64,000 nucleotides of DNA from JBCCBV01 sp039033855 (GCA_039033855.1 JBCCBV010000002.1:1-64000), one strand, 5' to 3'. Counted from the stretch's first letter, positions 25,864 to 35,823 are shown. The notes: generated from the letters alone by a model not told the origin. Made by a program: numbers and translations.

Positions 25864-28599
25864 TCAAGCGTCCGATCCTTCGTCCGCGGGCGTGTCGGGG
25901 ACGGCGTCGCCCCCGTCCGCGACGTCGTCAGACCCGTCCTCCTCGTCGTCGGTGAACGGCGCCACGGCGGCCAACCGGTCGTCGTCACGCAGCGTCATCA
26001 CGCGCACGCCCTGGGTGTTGCGCCCGGTATGGCGGATGCTGCCGACGGCGATTCGGGTCACCATGCCCGACTGGCTGAGCAGGATCAGGTCTTCTTCGGG
26101 CGACACGAGCTTGATCTGCGCCACGGGGCCCGAGCGGTCGGTCACCTTCATGTCGCGCCGGCCCTTGCCGCCACGGCTTTGGGCGTGGGCGCCGCCGTCT
26201 TCGGTCTGCACCAGGTACTCGTCGGTGTCGGTGCGTTTGCCGTAGCCGAGCTCGGTGACGGTCAACAGTTCGGGCTTGGGGCCGGCTTCGGCCGGGGGGG
26301 CGTCAGCGCCCTCGAGTTCCGGGTCGACCTCCACGTCGGCCTGGCACTTGACCATGCCCACCACCCGGTCGCCGTCGGCCAGGTCGATGCCCTTCACGCC
26401 GCTGGCGCCTCGGCCCATCACGCGGGCGTCGTTCTCGTCGAACCGGATGGCCATGCCTTGCTGCGTGGCCAGAATCACGTGGTCCTGCCCGCCGGTCCAC
26501 TCGGCGTGCACCAGCGCGTCGCCGTCGCGCAGGCCGACCGCGATCAACCCCGACCGGTTGACGTTGCGGTAGTCCTTGAGCGCCGAGCGTTTCACCAGCC
26601 CGTTGCGGGTGGCGAACATCAGGAAGTATTCGCCCTTCTCGAAGTCCGAGATGGGCATCCACGCGCAGATGCGTTCTTCGGGCTGGAGTTGGACCAGGTT
26701 GATGACGGCCGTGCCCCGCCCCGTGCGCGACGCCACTGGGATCTCAAAGACCTTGAGCTTGAACACCCGCCCGGTGTCGGTAAAGCACAACAGGTCGTCG
26801 TGGCTCGACGACACGAACACGTGCTCGGTGAAGTCGTCTTCGCGCGACCGTGCGCCAATCACGCCCTTGCCGCCGCGGCCTTGCTGCTTGTACGCGTCCA
26901 CGGCCATCCGCTTGACGTACCCGCGGTGGGTAATCGTCACCACCACCTGCTCGACCGGCACCAGGTCGGCCATGGCCAGCTCGTTGACCTCGCCCGCTTG
27001 GATCACGGTCCGCCGGGGGTTGGCGTACTTGGCCTTGAGGTCCGCCAGGTCTTCGCGGATGATCTGCATGACCCGCTCGTCCTGGGCCAGGATGGACTCG
27101 AAGTCTTCGATCTCCGCGAGTAACCCGCGGTACTTGCCGATGAGCTGCTCGATCTCCAACCCGACAAGTTGGATGAGCTGCAAACGACCGATCGACTCGG
27201 CCTGCACCCGGCTGAGCCGTGCACCCTCGGCCGAAGCTTCCGACGCCTGCTTGAGCCGCTCGGGGATGTCCGGCGCCGACGGGTGGTCGGCCGGGATCCG
27301 GAACCCACGCTCCATCAAGCGCGTAATCGCCTGGTCGCGCGTACGGCTCGAACGGATCAGGCGGATCACCTCTTCAATATCCACCACCGCCAGGATCAGC
27401 CCCTCGATCTTGTGGGCCTCCTGACGGGCCTGCTTGAGCTTGTACGCCGTGCGGCGCCGAATCACCTCGACCCGGTGCTCGACGTAGCGGTCGATCAGCT
27501 CGCGCAGGGTCAGCGTGCGCGGCTGGCCACGCACCAAGGCGATGTTGATGATCGAAAACGTCGACTGCAACGGCGTCAACTGATACAGCTGGTTTTCGAC
27601 CACCGTGGGGTCGGCGCCGCGCTTGAGCTCGATGACCACCCGCATGCCCGTCCGGCCGGAAGACTCGTCCACGATGTCGCTGATGTCGGTCAGCTTGTCG
27701 GCCCGGCGGAGGCGGACGATCTTCTCGATGATGCCGTCGTTTTTGGTCAGCTGGTAGGGGATCTCGGTGATGACCAGCCGGTCGCGGGGGCCCTTTTCCT
27801 CGTGGTGGATCTTGGCCCGCACCGTGACCCGGCTGCGCCCCGTGGCGTAGGCGTGGGCGATGCCCGCGCGCCCGCAGATGATCCCGCCGGTCGGGAAGTC
27901 CGGGCCCGGCAGCACCTCGAGCAAGTCGGCCAAGGTCGAGTCGGGCTTGTCGATCACCAGGGTGATGGCGTCGCACACCTCGCCCAGGTTGTGCGGCGGC
28001 AGGCTGGTGGCCATGCCCACCGCGATGCCCAGCCCGCCGTTGACCAGCAGGTTGGGGAACCGGGCCGGGAGCACCTTGGGCTCCTGCCGGGTGCCGTCGT
28101 AGTTGTCTTGCCAGTCGACGGTCTCGAGCTTGAGGTCCTCGAGCATCTCCGCGGCCGGGCCGGCCAAGCGGGCCTCGGTGTACCGCATCGCGGCGGGCGG
28201 GTCGGGGTCGATCGAGCCGAAGTTGCCCTGCGGGTCCACCAGCGGGTGGCGCGTCTTCCACGTCTGGGCCAGGCCGACCAGCGTGGGGTACACCACGCCC
28301 TCGCCGTGCGGGTGGTAGTTGCCCGACGTGTCGCCGGCGATCTTGGCGCACTTGCGGTGCTGGGCGCCGGGCCGGAGGTTCAGGTCGTTCATCGCCACCA
28401 AAATGCGGCGCTGGCTGGGCTTCAGGCCGTCGCGGACGTCGGGCAGGGCCCGATCCACGATGGTGCTCATGGCGTAGGTCAGGTAGCTCTCGGCGAGCTC
28501 GCGCTCGATCGACAGGTCGCGCACCCGGTCTTCCGGCACCGGGTCGGGCAACACGGGCGAAACGGGGCCATCCGGCGGGGGAGGGGAGTCGTTGCTCAT
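25864..28599 (-). CDS. gyrA: DNA gyrase subunit A
   Basis: Breakage-reunion subunit of gyrase, which introduces negative supercoils. The 911-residue protein has the winged-helix/tower domain with the catalytic tyrosine in AAMRYTEARL. A long coiled segment around 440-490 and a six-bladed C-terminal domain follow. The latter contains the GyrA box QQGRGGKG that distinguishes gyrase from topoisomerase IV. In the quinolone-resistance region the sequence is HPHGEGVVYPTL, so positions equivalent to E. coli Ser83 and Asp87 are Gly and Pro. A GTG 15 nt upstream of the chosen ATG is an alternative start. gyrB is not in the window. Confidence 0.95.
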   Translation of the reverse strand: MSNDSPPPPDGPVSPVLPDPVPEDRVRDLSIERELAESYLTYAMSTIVDRALPDVRDGLKPSQRRILVAMNDLNLRPGAQHRKCAKIAGDTSGNYHPHGEGVVYPTLVGLAQTWKTRHPLVDPQGNFGSIDPDPPAAMRYTEARLAGPAAEMLEDLKLETVDWQDNYDGTRQEPKVLPARFPNLLVNGGLGIAVGMATSLPPHNLGEVCDAITLVIDKPDSTLADLLEVLPGPDFPTGGIICGRAGIAHAYATGRSRVTVRAKIHHEEKGPRDRLVITEIPYQLTKNDGIIEKIVRLRRADKLTDISDIVDESSGRTGMRVVIELKRGADPTVVENQLYQLTPLQSTFSIINIALVRGQPRTLTLRELIDRYVEHRVEVIRRRTAYKLKQARQEAHKIEGLILAVVDIEEVIRLIRSSRTRDQAITRLMERGFRIPADHPSAPDIPERLKQASEASAEGARLSRVQAESIGRLQLIQLVGLEIEQLIGKYRGLLAEIEDFESILAQDERVMQIIREDLADLKAKYANPRRTVIQAGEVNELAMADLVPVEQVVVTITHRGYVKRMAVDAYKQQGRGGKGVIGARSREDDFTEHVFVSSSHDDLLCFTDTGRVFKLKVFEIPVASRTGRGTAVINLVQLQPEERICAWMPISDFEKGEYFLMFATRNGLVKRSALKDYRNVNRSGLIAVGLRDGDALVHAEWTGGQDHVILATQQGMAIRFDENDARVMGRGASGVKGIDLADGDRVVGMVKCQADVEVDPELEGADAPPAEAGPKPELLTVTELGYGKRTDTDEYLVQTEDGGAHAQSRGGKGRRDMKVTDRSGPVAQIKLVSPEEDLILLSQSGMVTRIAVGSIRHTGRNTQGVRVMTLRDDDRLAAVAPFTDDEEDGSDDVADGGDAVPDTPADEGSDA

Positions 28600-28809
28600 A
28601 GCGTCCAAAACCACCCGAAATGGGCGTCAAACAGCCCGAGAAGGCCAACCACACCCGCCCAAACCAGGCGACGGGCCAGCCCCGTAGCTTAGCCGAATCC
28701 GGCTCTTGTTTCCCGGCCTCCAGCGCCGCGGGTGCCCGCGCGTCACAACGGCGTCTGGCCCGCGACTCCCCCTAAGACCGCCACCCCGCCCGGCAGGAAG
28801 CCCTCAAGC

Positions 28810-29358
28810 ATGACCGACCCGCAAACGATCCTCGACCGGCATGGCGAAGCCGTCTGGTGCACCGCCTACCGGCTGCTGGGCAACCGCGAAGACGCCCACG
28901 ACTGTTACCAGGAGACGTTCGTCGCGGCCTTGCGGCGCGACGCCTCCGAACCCGTCCGCCATTGGCCGGCCCTGCTCCGCCGGATCGCGACCTGCCGGGC
29001 GATGGACCGGCTCCGCCAGCGGTACGCCGAGCCGGCGCCCGGGCCGCCCGTCGATCGGTTCCCGCTGGTCGACGACCGCGCGCCCGCCCCTTCAGACCGC
29101 CTCGAACAGCAGGAGCTGCTGCAACAAGTCCGCGTCGAGCTCGGCCGGATGCCCGAGCGACAGGCCGAGGCGTTCTGGCTGCGTCACATGGAGCAGATGA
29201 GCCCCGACGAGATCGCCACCCAGATGGATGTATCGCCCGCCAACGCCCGCCAACTGGTCCACCGCGCCGCCGATCGTTTACGGGTCGCCCTGGCCGAACA
29301 AGACGCCCCCGAACAAGACGCCCCGCTCAACCCGGCCCTCAACGGAGAGCCCCAATGA
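28810..29358 (+). CDS. ECF-type RNA polymerase sigma factor
   Basis: A 182-residue sigma factor. Region 2 is ILDRHGEAVWCTAYRLLGN...AHDCYQETFVAALR, then HWPALLRRIATCRAMDRLRQR. Region 4 is LGRMPERQAEAFWLRHMEQMSPDEIATQMDVSPANARQLVHRAADRLR. The ATG at 28810 (MTDPQ) is chosen over an upstream start that would add 26 non-conserved residues. The stop codon overlaps the next start (ATGA). Divergent from gyrA with 210 bp between, which must hold both promoters; no clear consensus seen. Confidence 0.88.
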   Translation: MTDPQTILDRHGEAVWCTAYRLLGNREDAHDCYQETFVAALRRDASEPVRHWPALLRRIATCRAMDRLRQRYAEPAPGPPVDRFPLVDDRAPAPSDRLEQQELLQQVRVELGRMPERQAEAFWLRHMEQMSPDEIATQMDVSPANARQLVHRAADRLRVALAEQDAPEQDAPLNPALNGEPQ

Positions 29359-30854
29359 ACCCGCGTACTACCCAAAGCCCGAACCCGCCCGACCCGATCG
29401 CCCGCATCGCGGACGCCTTCGACGAGCTGCCCGTGCCGCCAAGGCCGGCCGACGACGAGGTCGCAGCGCACCTGCGCGAACAACTGGCCCAACCCCAACC
29501 GTCGAGTCACCCCGCTTCCCGCAACCACACCCCCGTCGCCGCAACACGCTCCGGGTCTGCGCTCGGGCCCGAGCCGGACACCGAAGCCCCCCCGAAGCCC
29601 GCGGACGCCCGTGGGTTCCCCTTCCCCTTCAACCGGAGTTTTGTGATGCGTGTCGTCACCCCCCTCGCCGCCGCCGCCGCCGTCGCGGTGGCTGCACTGG
29701 TGTACTTCAACCTGTTTGCGTCCGGTACGCCGGCCTTCGCCCAAGTCGCCGAACGACTCAAAGAGGTGCAGACCGTCACCTGGAAGATGTCCGTAGAAAC
29801 CGACCAGGGCGCCTTTGTCGGAACCGGCGAAGCCGCCAACCCCAGCTTCTTCCGACAGGACATGAGCACCCCGACCGGGAGAGTGATCCAGGTCATCAAC
29901 TTCACGCAGCAGCGCATGGTCACCTTGCTGCCCGACCAGAAGCTGGCCGTCGAAGGCTCGCTGGCCGGCCTGCCCGATTCGCAACGCCCGCAGAACTTCC
30001 TCGACGACTTCAAGAACCTCGACGAGGAGCACACCACCTTCGTCGGCGAGCAAGAACACCACGGCCAGGCCGTGCTCCGCTACGACCTCCAGCGCGGCGC
30101 CGTCAGCGGCCACGTGCTGGTCGACCCCGACACAAAGCTGCCCGTGTTCATCGAGATGCTCACCCCGACCGCCGAGCCCGCCTCCCCCACGCAAGTCATG
30201 ATGTACGACTTCGCCTGGGACGCCCCGCTCGACATGGCCCGCTTCGAGCTCGAAGTCCCCGAGCAGTACAACCAGACCGTCACCATGGACCTGGACAACC
30301 CGGCCGGCGAAGACATCGTCCAGCTGCTCCGGCTGTGGACCGCCCTGACCGACGGCGCCTTCCCCGACGAACTCAACGTCTGGACCCTCGGCCCCGAGAT
30401 GGTCAAGGTGATGTCCGGCGAGCACCTCGACGCCGAATCGTCCGAAGCACGGCAAGCCGTCATGAATCAGCGCTTCGCCGACTACCTGAACCTCGACATC
30501 GAAACCGTGCGCGAGCTCGACCAATCCAAGGACCCCGCCGGGGCGCAAGAGGCGTTTTCCCCCATCGCCACCGACATCGCCCGCGGCGCAACCTTCCTGG
30601 GCGTGGTCCAGAGCACCGGCGAGTTCGCCTACACCGGCGCCGGGGCCCGACTCGGCGACGCCGAACGCGTCGTCTGCTGGTTCAAGCTCGAAGACGCCGA
30701 GCAATACACCCTGATCTACGGCGACCTGCGGACCGAGCAGGTCGACCAACTTCCCGAGCTCCCCGCCGCCCCGGCGCCGACCGCCCGGCCCGCCACCGCG
30801 CAGCCCGAGCCGACGGACCGACCCGCGGCGCCCGAGGCCGTGATCACCGAGTAG
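29355..30854 (+). CDS. membrane-anchored partner of ECF sigma, LolA-like outer domain
   Basis: A 499-residue protein coupled to the ECF sigma gene. A Pro-rich cytoplasmic region of about 95 residues (with IADAFDELPVPPRPADDEVAAHLREQL, a likely sigma-contact helix) is followed by one membrane span near 99-117. The external domain begins at AFAQVAERLKEVQTVTWKM, a start shared by many planctomycete anti-sigma-like proteins. Its beta-rich part (MVTLLPDQKLAVEG, VLVDPDTKLPVFIEM) resembles LolA/DUF2092 lipoprotein-binding folds. Role as anti-sigma is inferred from position and topology only. Confidence 0.6.
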   Translation: MNPRTTQSPNPPDPIARIADAFDELPVPPRPADDEVAAHLREQLAQPQPSSHPASRNHTPVAATRSGSALGPEPDTEAPPKPADARGFPFPFNRSFVMRVVTPLAAAAAVAVAALVYFNLFASGTPAFAQVAERLKEVQTVTWKMSVETDQGAFVGTGEAANPSFFRQDMSTPTGRVIQVINFTQQRMVTLLPDQKLAVEGSLAGLPDSQRPQNFLDDFKNLDEEHTTFVGEQEHHGQAVLRYDLQRGAVSGHVLVDPDTKLPVFIEMLTPTAEPASPTQVMMYDFAWDAPLDMARFELEVPEQYNQTVTMDLDNPAGEDIVQLLRLWTALTDGAFPDELNVWTLGPEMVKVMSGEHLDAESSEARQAVMNQRFADYLNLDIETVRELDQSKDPAGAQEAFSPIATDIARGATFLGVVQSTGEFAYTGAGARLGDAERVVCWFKLEDAEQYTLIYGDLRTEQVDQLPELPAAPAPTARPATAQPEPTDRPAAPEAVITE

Positions 30855-30882
30855 CCCAAGTTCCCCGCCTCCTCCTGCGGAC

Positions 30883-30916
30883 GCCCCCGGCCAGCCCCGC
30901 TTGCCGGGGGCTTTCG
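30883..30916 (+). terminator. intrinsic terminator after the sigma/partner operon
   Basis: A 9-bp perfect stem (GCCCCCGGC and GCCGGGGGC) with an 11-nt loop, followed by a short CTTTCG tract. It lies 29 bp after the stop of the upstream gene and 47 bp before ychF. Confidence 0.65.
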
Positions 30917-30962
30917 TGCGCAGCCCGCGACACGCCCGCCGTCGTCCGCTACAACACCGCCC

Positions 30963-32063
30963 ATGGAAGCAGGCATCGTCGGGCTGCCCAACGTCGGCAA
31001 GAGCACCCTCTTCAACGCGCTCACCGCCGCCGGTGCGCTCGCGGCGAACTACCCGTTCGCCACCATCGAGCCGAACGTCGGCGTGGCGGCCGTGCCCGAC
31101 CCGCGCCTCGAGCGCATCCACAAGCACATCGAAACCGAAAAAGTCATCCCGGCCATGCTCCGGCTGGTGGACATCGCCGGCATCGTCAAGGGCGCCTCCG
31201 AGGGCGAGGGCATGGGCAACGCCTTCCTCTCGCACATCCGCAACGTCGACGCCATCCTCCAGGTCGTCCGCTGCTTCGACGACGCCCCGGGCGCCGAGGT
31301 CACCCACGTCGACGGCAGCGTCGACCCGATTCGCGACATCGAGACCATCGAGCTCGAACTCCTGCTCGCCGACATGCAGTCGGTCGATAAGGCCAAGTCC
31401 GGCGCCCAGCGCGCCGCCAAGTCGGGCGAGCGCGCCGCCAAGGCCCGCCTGTCGATGCTCGAAAAGGCGTCCGCCCTGCTCGACCAGGAAATGCCGCTGC
31501 GCACCCTTTCGCTCGAACCGGACGAAGAAAAAGAGGCCCGGGCCTTCGGCTTCCTGACCGCCAAGCCCATCCTCTACGTCTGCAACGTCGAGGAAGACGC
31601 CCTGCCCGAGCTGACCAACGCCCACACCCAGCGGGTCGCCGAACACGCCCAGGCCCAGGGCGGCCACGTCGTCTGCGTGTGCGCCAAGCTCGAGAGCGAA
31701 CTGGTCGAACTCGAAGGCGACGACCGCGCCGAGATGCTCGAGGCCGTCGGACTCGAAGAGCCGGCCCTGAACGTGCTCGCCCGCGCCGCCTACCGCCTAC
31801 TCGGCCAGCAGAGCTACTTCACCGCCGGCGAACAAGAGATTCGCGCCTGGCCCGTGGCCGTCGGCGCTACCGGGCCTCAGGCCGCGGGGGTCATCCACAC
31901 CGACTTCGAGCGCGGCTTCATCCGGGCCGAGGTCTACTCCGTTGAAGACCTCGAAGCCCACGGCAGCGCAAAGGCCATCCGGGACGCCGGCAAGCTCCGC
32001 GTCGAGGGCAAGGACTACGTCGTCCAAGACGGCGACGTCTGCCACTTCCTGTTCAACGTGTAG
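30963..32063 (+). CDS. ychF: ribosome-binding ATPase YchF
   Basis: An Obg-related P-loop protein of 366 residues that prefers ATP to GTP and is implicated in stress response and translation. G1 is GLPNVGKST, switch region NYPFATIEPNVG, G3 DIAGIVKGAS, and the family mark replacing NKxD is YVCNVEED. A coiled helical insert lies around 130-200 and a C-terminal TGS domain ends in FERGFIRAEVYSVEDL...VEGKDYVVQDGDVCHFLFNV. Length is standard and the ATG start is unambiguous. A core gene. Confidence 0.96.
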   Translation: MEAGIVGLPNVGKSTLFNALTAAGALAANYPFATIEPNVGVAAVPDPRLERIHKHIETEKVIPAMLRLVDIAGIVKGASEGEGMGNAFLSHIRNVDAILQVVRCFDDAPGAEVTHVDGSVDPIRDIETIELELLLADMQSVDKAKSGAQRAAKSGERAAKARLSMLEKASALLDQEMPLRTLSLEPDEEKEARAFGFLTAKPILYVCNVEEDALPELTNAHTQRVAEHAQAQGGHVVCVCAKLESELVELEGDDRAEMLEAVGLEEPALNVLARAAYRLLGQQSYFTAGEQEIRAWPVAVGATGPQAAGVIHTDFERGFIRAEVYSVEDLEAHGSAKAIRDAGKLRVEGKDYVVQDGDVCHFLFNV

Positions 32064-32144
32064 CGCAACCCGGAACGGGGCCTGCGCGTGCCGCGGCGCG
32101 TTGAGGCACGCGTACGATTGCGCGTCGGCACTCAGGGCGCCGCC

Positions 32145-33071
32145 ATGAAGATCGTCATCCACGGCCTGGGGCGCGTCGGCGCCACACTCGCCTACACCGT
32201 GCTGCTCAAGGGTCTGGCGAGCGAGCTGACGCTCATCGGCCGAAACGCCGACCACGCCAAGGGCCACGCCCTCGACCTCCGCCACGCCACGGCGTTCACC
32301 CCGCGACCCACCCAAGTCACGTCCGGCAACCTCGACGCCGCCCAAGGCGCCGACCTGATCGCCCTTTGCGCCTCGGCCCCCAGCCCACCGGACATGCGCG
32401 ACCGCAACTTCCTGGCCGACGCCAACGCCAAGCTGTTCGCCAAGATCCTGCCCCGGCTGACCGCCGCCGCGCCGGACGCCGTGCTGGTCGTCGTCAGCAA
32501 CCCCGTCGACGCGCTCACCCGGCTCACCCAAGACCTCTCGGGCCTGCCCACCGGCCGGGTGCTCGGCACGGGCACGCTGGTCGATTCGCTCCGCTTCCGC
32601 GAGCTGCTTTCGGAAGAAATCGACATCCACACCGACGACCTGCGGGCCTACATCCTGGGCGAGCACGGCGAATCACAACTCACCGCCTTCTCCTGCGCCG
32701 AGGCCGGCGGCGAGCCCATCGAACACACCCCCGAACGCGACCGCCTGTTCGAGATCGCCAAGCACGCCGGCTTCGAGGTCTTCGCCCTCAAGGGCTACAC
32801 CAACTTCGCCATCGCCTCGGCCGCCGCGCACATCTGCGAGGCCATCGCCTTCGACACCAAGCGCGTCATGCCCGTCAGCACCGACGTCGAAGGCTTCCAC
32901 GGCGCCCGGGACGTCTGCCTGTCGCTGCCCGCGGTCGTCGGACGGGCCGGCGTGACCCGCGTGCTCCACCCGACCCTCAACGAATCTGAAATCACGGCGT
33001 GGAAGCGCTCGGCCGATTCGGTCCGCCAAGTCGTCGAGCGCATGCGCCGGGCCGCCGCGCCGCCTGGTTAG
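32145..33071 (+). CDS. lactate/malate dehydrogenase family protein, atypical specificity residues
   Basis: A 308-residue NAD(P)-dependent 2-hydroxyacid dehydrogenase of the LDH/MDH fold. The nucleotide loop is IHGLGRVGATLA. The catalytic His is in LGEHGESQ and its paired Asp in TGTLVDSLRFREL. Two diagnostic positions are unusual. The acidic residue that holds the NAD ribose at the end of strand 2 is Gly followed by Arg (TLIGRN), which points to NADP(H). The specificity loop reads SAPSPPDMRDRN, with Ser80 where LDH has Gln and MDH has Arg. The substrate is therefore uncertain. It overlaps the convergent comEC gene by 4 bp. Confidence 0.82.
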   Translation: MKIVIHGLGRVGATLAYTVLLKGLASELTLIGRNADHAKGHALDLRHATAFTPRPTQVTSGNLDAAQGADLIALCASAPSPPDMRDRNFLADANAKLFAKILPRLTAAAPDAVLVVVSNPVDALTRLTQDLSGLPTGRVLGTGTLVDSLRFRELLSEEIDIHTDDLRAYILGEHGESQLTAFSCAEAGGEPIEHTPERDRLFEIAKHAGFEVFALKGYTNFAIASAAAHICEAIAFDTKRVMPVSTDVEGFHGARDVCLSLPAVVGRAGVTRVLHPTLNESEITAWKRSADSVRQVVERMRRAAAPPG

Positions 33072-35728
33072 CGATCGCCGTCGCGGAAACCGGCCGCCGA
33101 CACCGCGCCGCTGTGCGAAACGACCACGCGCACGGCGCCGTGCTCGGCCGTGGCGTAACGCGCAGCGCCCGAAGTGGCGAAGATCGGCAGCCATCGCGCG
33201 TCGCGCTGCCTCCGCCGGCTCGAAGATTGCACCCACACGCCTGCGCCCACGGCCTCGACCCATCGCTCACTGACGCCCGGCACGTACCCGCCGTGATGCG
33301 GGATCGCCGCCGCGTCGGCCCGCAGGGATTCGGGGTCTTCAAGCAACACCCGCATCGCGTCGGCTTGCACGTCGCCGGCCAGCAGCACGCGTCGCCCGGC
33401 GGCCTCGACCCGGATCACCGCCGACCGGTCGTTGCCGGGTTTCAAATCCGCTCGGGCTGCCGGATCGCTTGGAGGCCAGAGGCAAGCCACCTGCGTTTGG
33501 CCAAACCCGACCGACCACCCGGCCGCAACCTGCTCCACAGGCACATCAAGATCTTGCAATCCCGAGAGCAACGCCGCCTCCGGCCCACCCGGCGAACCGA
33601 GCGCCTGCTCGAACACGTCCGGGCCGACATAAACACGCCCGATCGGGACTTCCACCGCCAAGTCGAGCAGGCCCACGAAATGGTCCAGGTCGCCGTGCGT
33701 TACGAGCGCCCAGTCGAGCCGGCGGACCCCCATCGCCCGCAGCGCCGGCGCCACGGCCCGCGAGCCGACCTCCGGCCAGCCGCCCGACCCGCAATCCACC
33801 AAAGCCGCCGCGTCGCCCGACCGCAGCAGGTGCGCCGAGCCGTCGCCCACCGACAACGCGGTCCAGGACAGCGCATCCCGCTCCGCGTTGAGGACGAAGC
33901 GCAGGTCTCCCCCGGCTGGCGCCCAACGGGCCGGGCCGAACACCCCCGCGCCCCACCCCGCCCACACACCGAGCAGCACCACGCAGGCCAGCCCGGTGAT
34001 CCGCCGCTGCGCAAATGCGCCGCCGAGCCACGCCAACACCACGGCCGTACACCCGATCGCCCAAGCAAGCGACGGCGCCGCGCCCAGCCCCACCCCGGCG
34101 CCCGGCCAGCCCGACGCTTCGCGGGCCAATCCGGTCAGCGCATCGAGCGACACCCGCAGCACCGGCGCCAGCACCGCCGACACGCTGGGAAACACCAGAC
34201 CGACCAGCGCCTTGACATACCCCACGCCCAGCACGAGCGTCAGCGGAACCACCGCCGCCAGCGACACCGGAGCCCCCCAGGCGGTCGTCATCCCAAAGTG
34301 ATGCGCCACCAGCGCCGCCGACGCGCATAACGCCGCCAACGACACGGCGAACGACTGCACCGCCACCCACCCGAGCCACGCCGGGCCGGTCGCCACGGAC
34401 GTCGGCGCCCCGGGGTCGGGCTGCCACGCCGGCGCTCGCCACATCCGCCGGGCCAACGGCTGGCTGAGCATCAGGATCGCGCCTACGGCCAGGTAACTCA
34501 GTTGAAACCCGGGATCGACGACCTGCCTGGGGTCCCAGAGCAGCAGCGCGATCGCCGAAACCGCCATCGCCCGCATCGCCGAACCGGGCCGGCCCGCCCC
34601 CACCGCCAGCAGCGCCGCAGCGCCCATCGCCGCCGCCCGAATCAACGGCGTGCGTACCTCTGCCGAAAGCAAGAACAACGCCAGTACGGCCGCCGCGACC
34701 AGTGCCGCCTTCCTCGGCCGGTGCACGACCAGCCGTACGGCGAACCACGCCAGCCCGAGCACGATGCCCAGGTGCGCCCCGCTGAGGCTCAACGTATGCG
34801 CCAGCCCCGCTGCGCGGAACTCGGCGTACGTCTGCGGGGTGAGCGCAGAACGATCGCCCACCAGCAAGGCCGCGGCCACGCCCCTCCTCGCATCTTCCGG
34901 CGCCAACCCGCGCCAGAGCGACGCCTTGACCGCTTCGGCGAAACGATCCTTCTGCCGAAACCAGCGCAACGGCGACGCCCACGACGACTCGCCGAGCCCG
35001 CGCCAGTTTGCCCGCCCGGGAACCGACAGCACGCCTTCCACGCCCTGCCGTTGCGCGTGCAGGCGCCAGTCCGGCTCGCCCGGGTTGGCCGGTGTGGGTA
35101 TGGAAGTCAGCCAGCCGTCGGCTTCGATGCGCAACCCGCGGTGCAGTCGATGCTCCGGCTCGCGCAGCCGCAGGCGCAACCGGCCCGACGCCGGGGTCCA
35201 CACGCCATCGACACGCACCTGCTCGACCCGCAGCCTTGTGGCGACGCCGGGCGCGCGATACGCAAACCGACCCAGCCCACCGGCCGTGGTTGTTCGCTCT
35301 GTGCTCGTCACCGGCCGGTCGATCACGCCCCGCACCGACGCGAGCTGCGCCGTCGCGCCGACGTACCGCCCGATCGAGTCCACGGCCCGGGTGTGTTCGA
35401 GCACCGCCGCCCGCCCGCCAAGCGCAAGGCCCAGCCCGACCGCCGGGCCGATCCACCACCACCGCGCCCAGCAGACGCGCCTGCGCAACGCCAACCCGCA
35501 CGTCGCGCACAACGCCGCGGCCACGAACCAGACCCAAGCCGATCCCCACGGCGCCCACGCCACGCCGAGCCCCGCCCCCCCTGCCGATAACCCGGCCGTC
35601 CACCACCAGGGCGCGGGCAGGCCCGCCGGCGGAGCATCGATTTCTGCGATCGCCGTATCGGACCCGACACCCCCGCCCGAGCCGTCCGACGACGCAGATC
35701 CGGCCCCGGTTTTGCGCGCGCCCGCCAT
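33068..35728 (-). CDS. comEC: ComEC/Rec2 DNA-uptake channel
   Basis: An 886-residue inner-membrane protein that forms the channel for single-stranded DNA in natural transformation. An N-terminal pair of helices is followed by an OB-like extracytoplasmic part (residues about 110-260). The competence domain contains the family motif LAHTLSLSGAHLGIVLGL. The C-terminal metallo-beta-lactamase domain has ALVTHGDLDHFVGLLDL, the HxHxDH-type site with the first His and the Asp-His pair visible. ATG at 35728 chosen; an upstream start at 35794 would add 22 basic residues. No comEA or pilus genes adjacent. Confidence 0.9.
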   Translation of the reverse strand: MAGARKTGAGSASSDGSGGGVGSDTAIAEIDAPPAGLPAPWWWTAGLSAGGAGLGVAWAPWGSAWVWFVAAALCATCGLALRRRVCWARWWWIGPAVGLGLALGGRAAVLEHTRAVDSIGRYVGATAQLASVRGVIDRPVTSTERTTTAGGLGRFAYRAPGVATRLRVEQVRVDGVWTPASGRLRLRLREPEHRLHRGLRIEADGWLTSIPTPANPGEPDWRLHAQRQGVEGVLSVPGRANWRGLGESSWASPLRWFRQKDRFAEAVKASLWRGLAPEDARRGVAAALLVGDRSALTPQTYAEFRAAGLAHTLSLSGAHLGIVLGLAWFAVRLVVHRPRKAALVAAAVLALFLLSAEVRTPLIRAAAMGAAALLAVGAGRPGSAMRAMAVSAIALLLWDPRQVVDPGFQLSYLAVGAILMLSQPLARRMWRAPAWQPDPGAPTSVATGPAWLGWVAVQSFAVSLAALCASAALVAHHFGMTTAWGAPVSLAAVVPLTLVLGVGYVKALVGLVFPSVSAVLAPVLRVSLDALTGLAREASGWPGAGVGLGAAPSLAWAIGCTAVVLAWLGGAFAQRRITGLACVVLLGVWAGWGAGVFGPARWAPAGGDLRFVLNAERDALSWTALSVGDGSAHLLRSGDAAALVDCGSGGWPEVGSRAVAPALRAMGVRRLDWALVTHGDLDHFVGLLDLAVEVPIGRVYVGPDVFEQALGSPGGPEAALLSGLQDLDVPVEQVAAGWSVGFGQTQVACLWPPSDPAARADLKPGNDRSAVIRVEAAGRRVLLAGDVQADAMRVLLEDPESLRADAAAIPHHGGYVPGVSERWVEAVGAGVWVQSSSRRRQRDARWLPIFATSGAARYATAEHGAVRVVVSHSGAVSAAGFRDGDR

Positions 35729-35823
35729 CCGCGCGAGCTTACGCCGGCCGAGCCCAACGTCCGAATGCGCGATGCGCCGAACTTGGTGACGCAAGTGTCG
35801 TACCGCCGCCGATACCTCGGGCT

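Noticed and set aside
24952..27123. Long open frame (723 codons) antisense to gyrA
   Set aside because: Composition (His/Val/Gly/Arg) is that of a reverse-complement shadow of gyrA; no motif.
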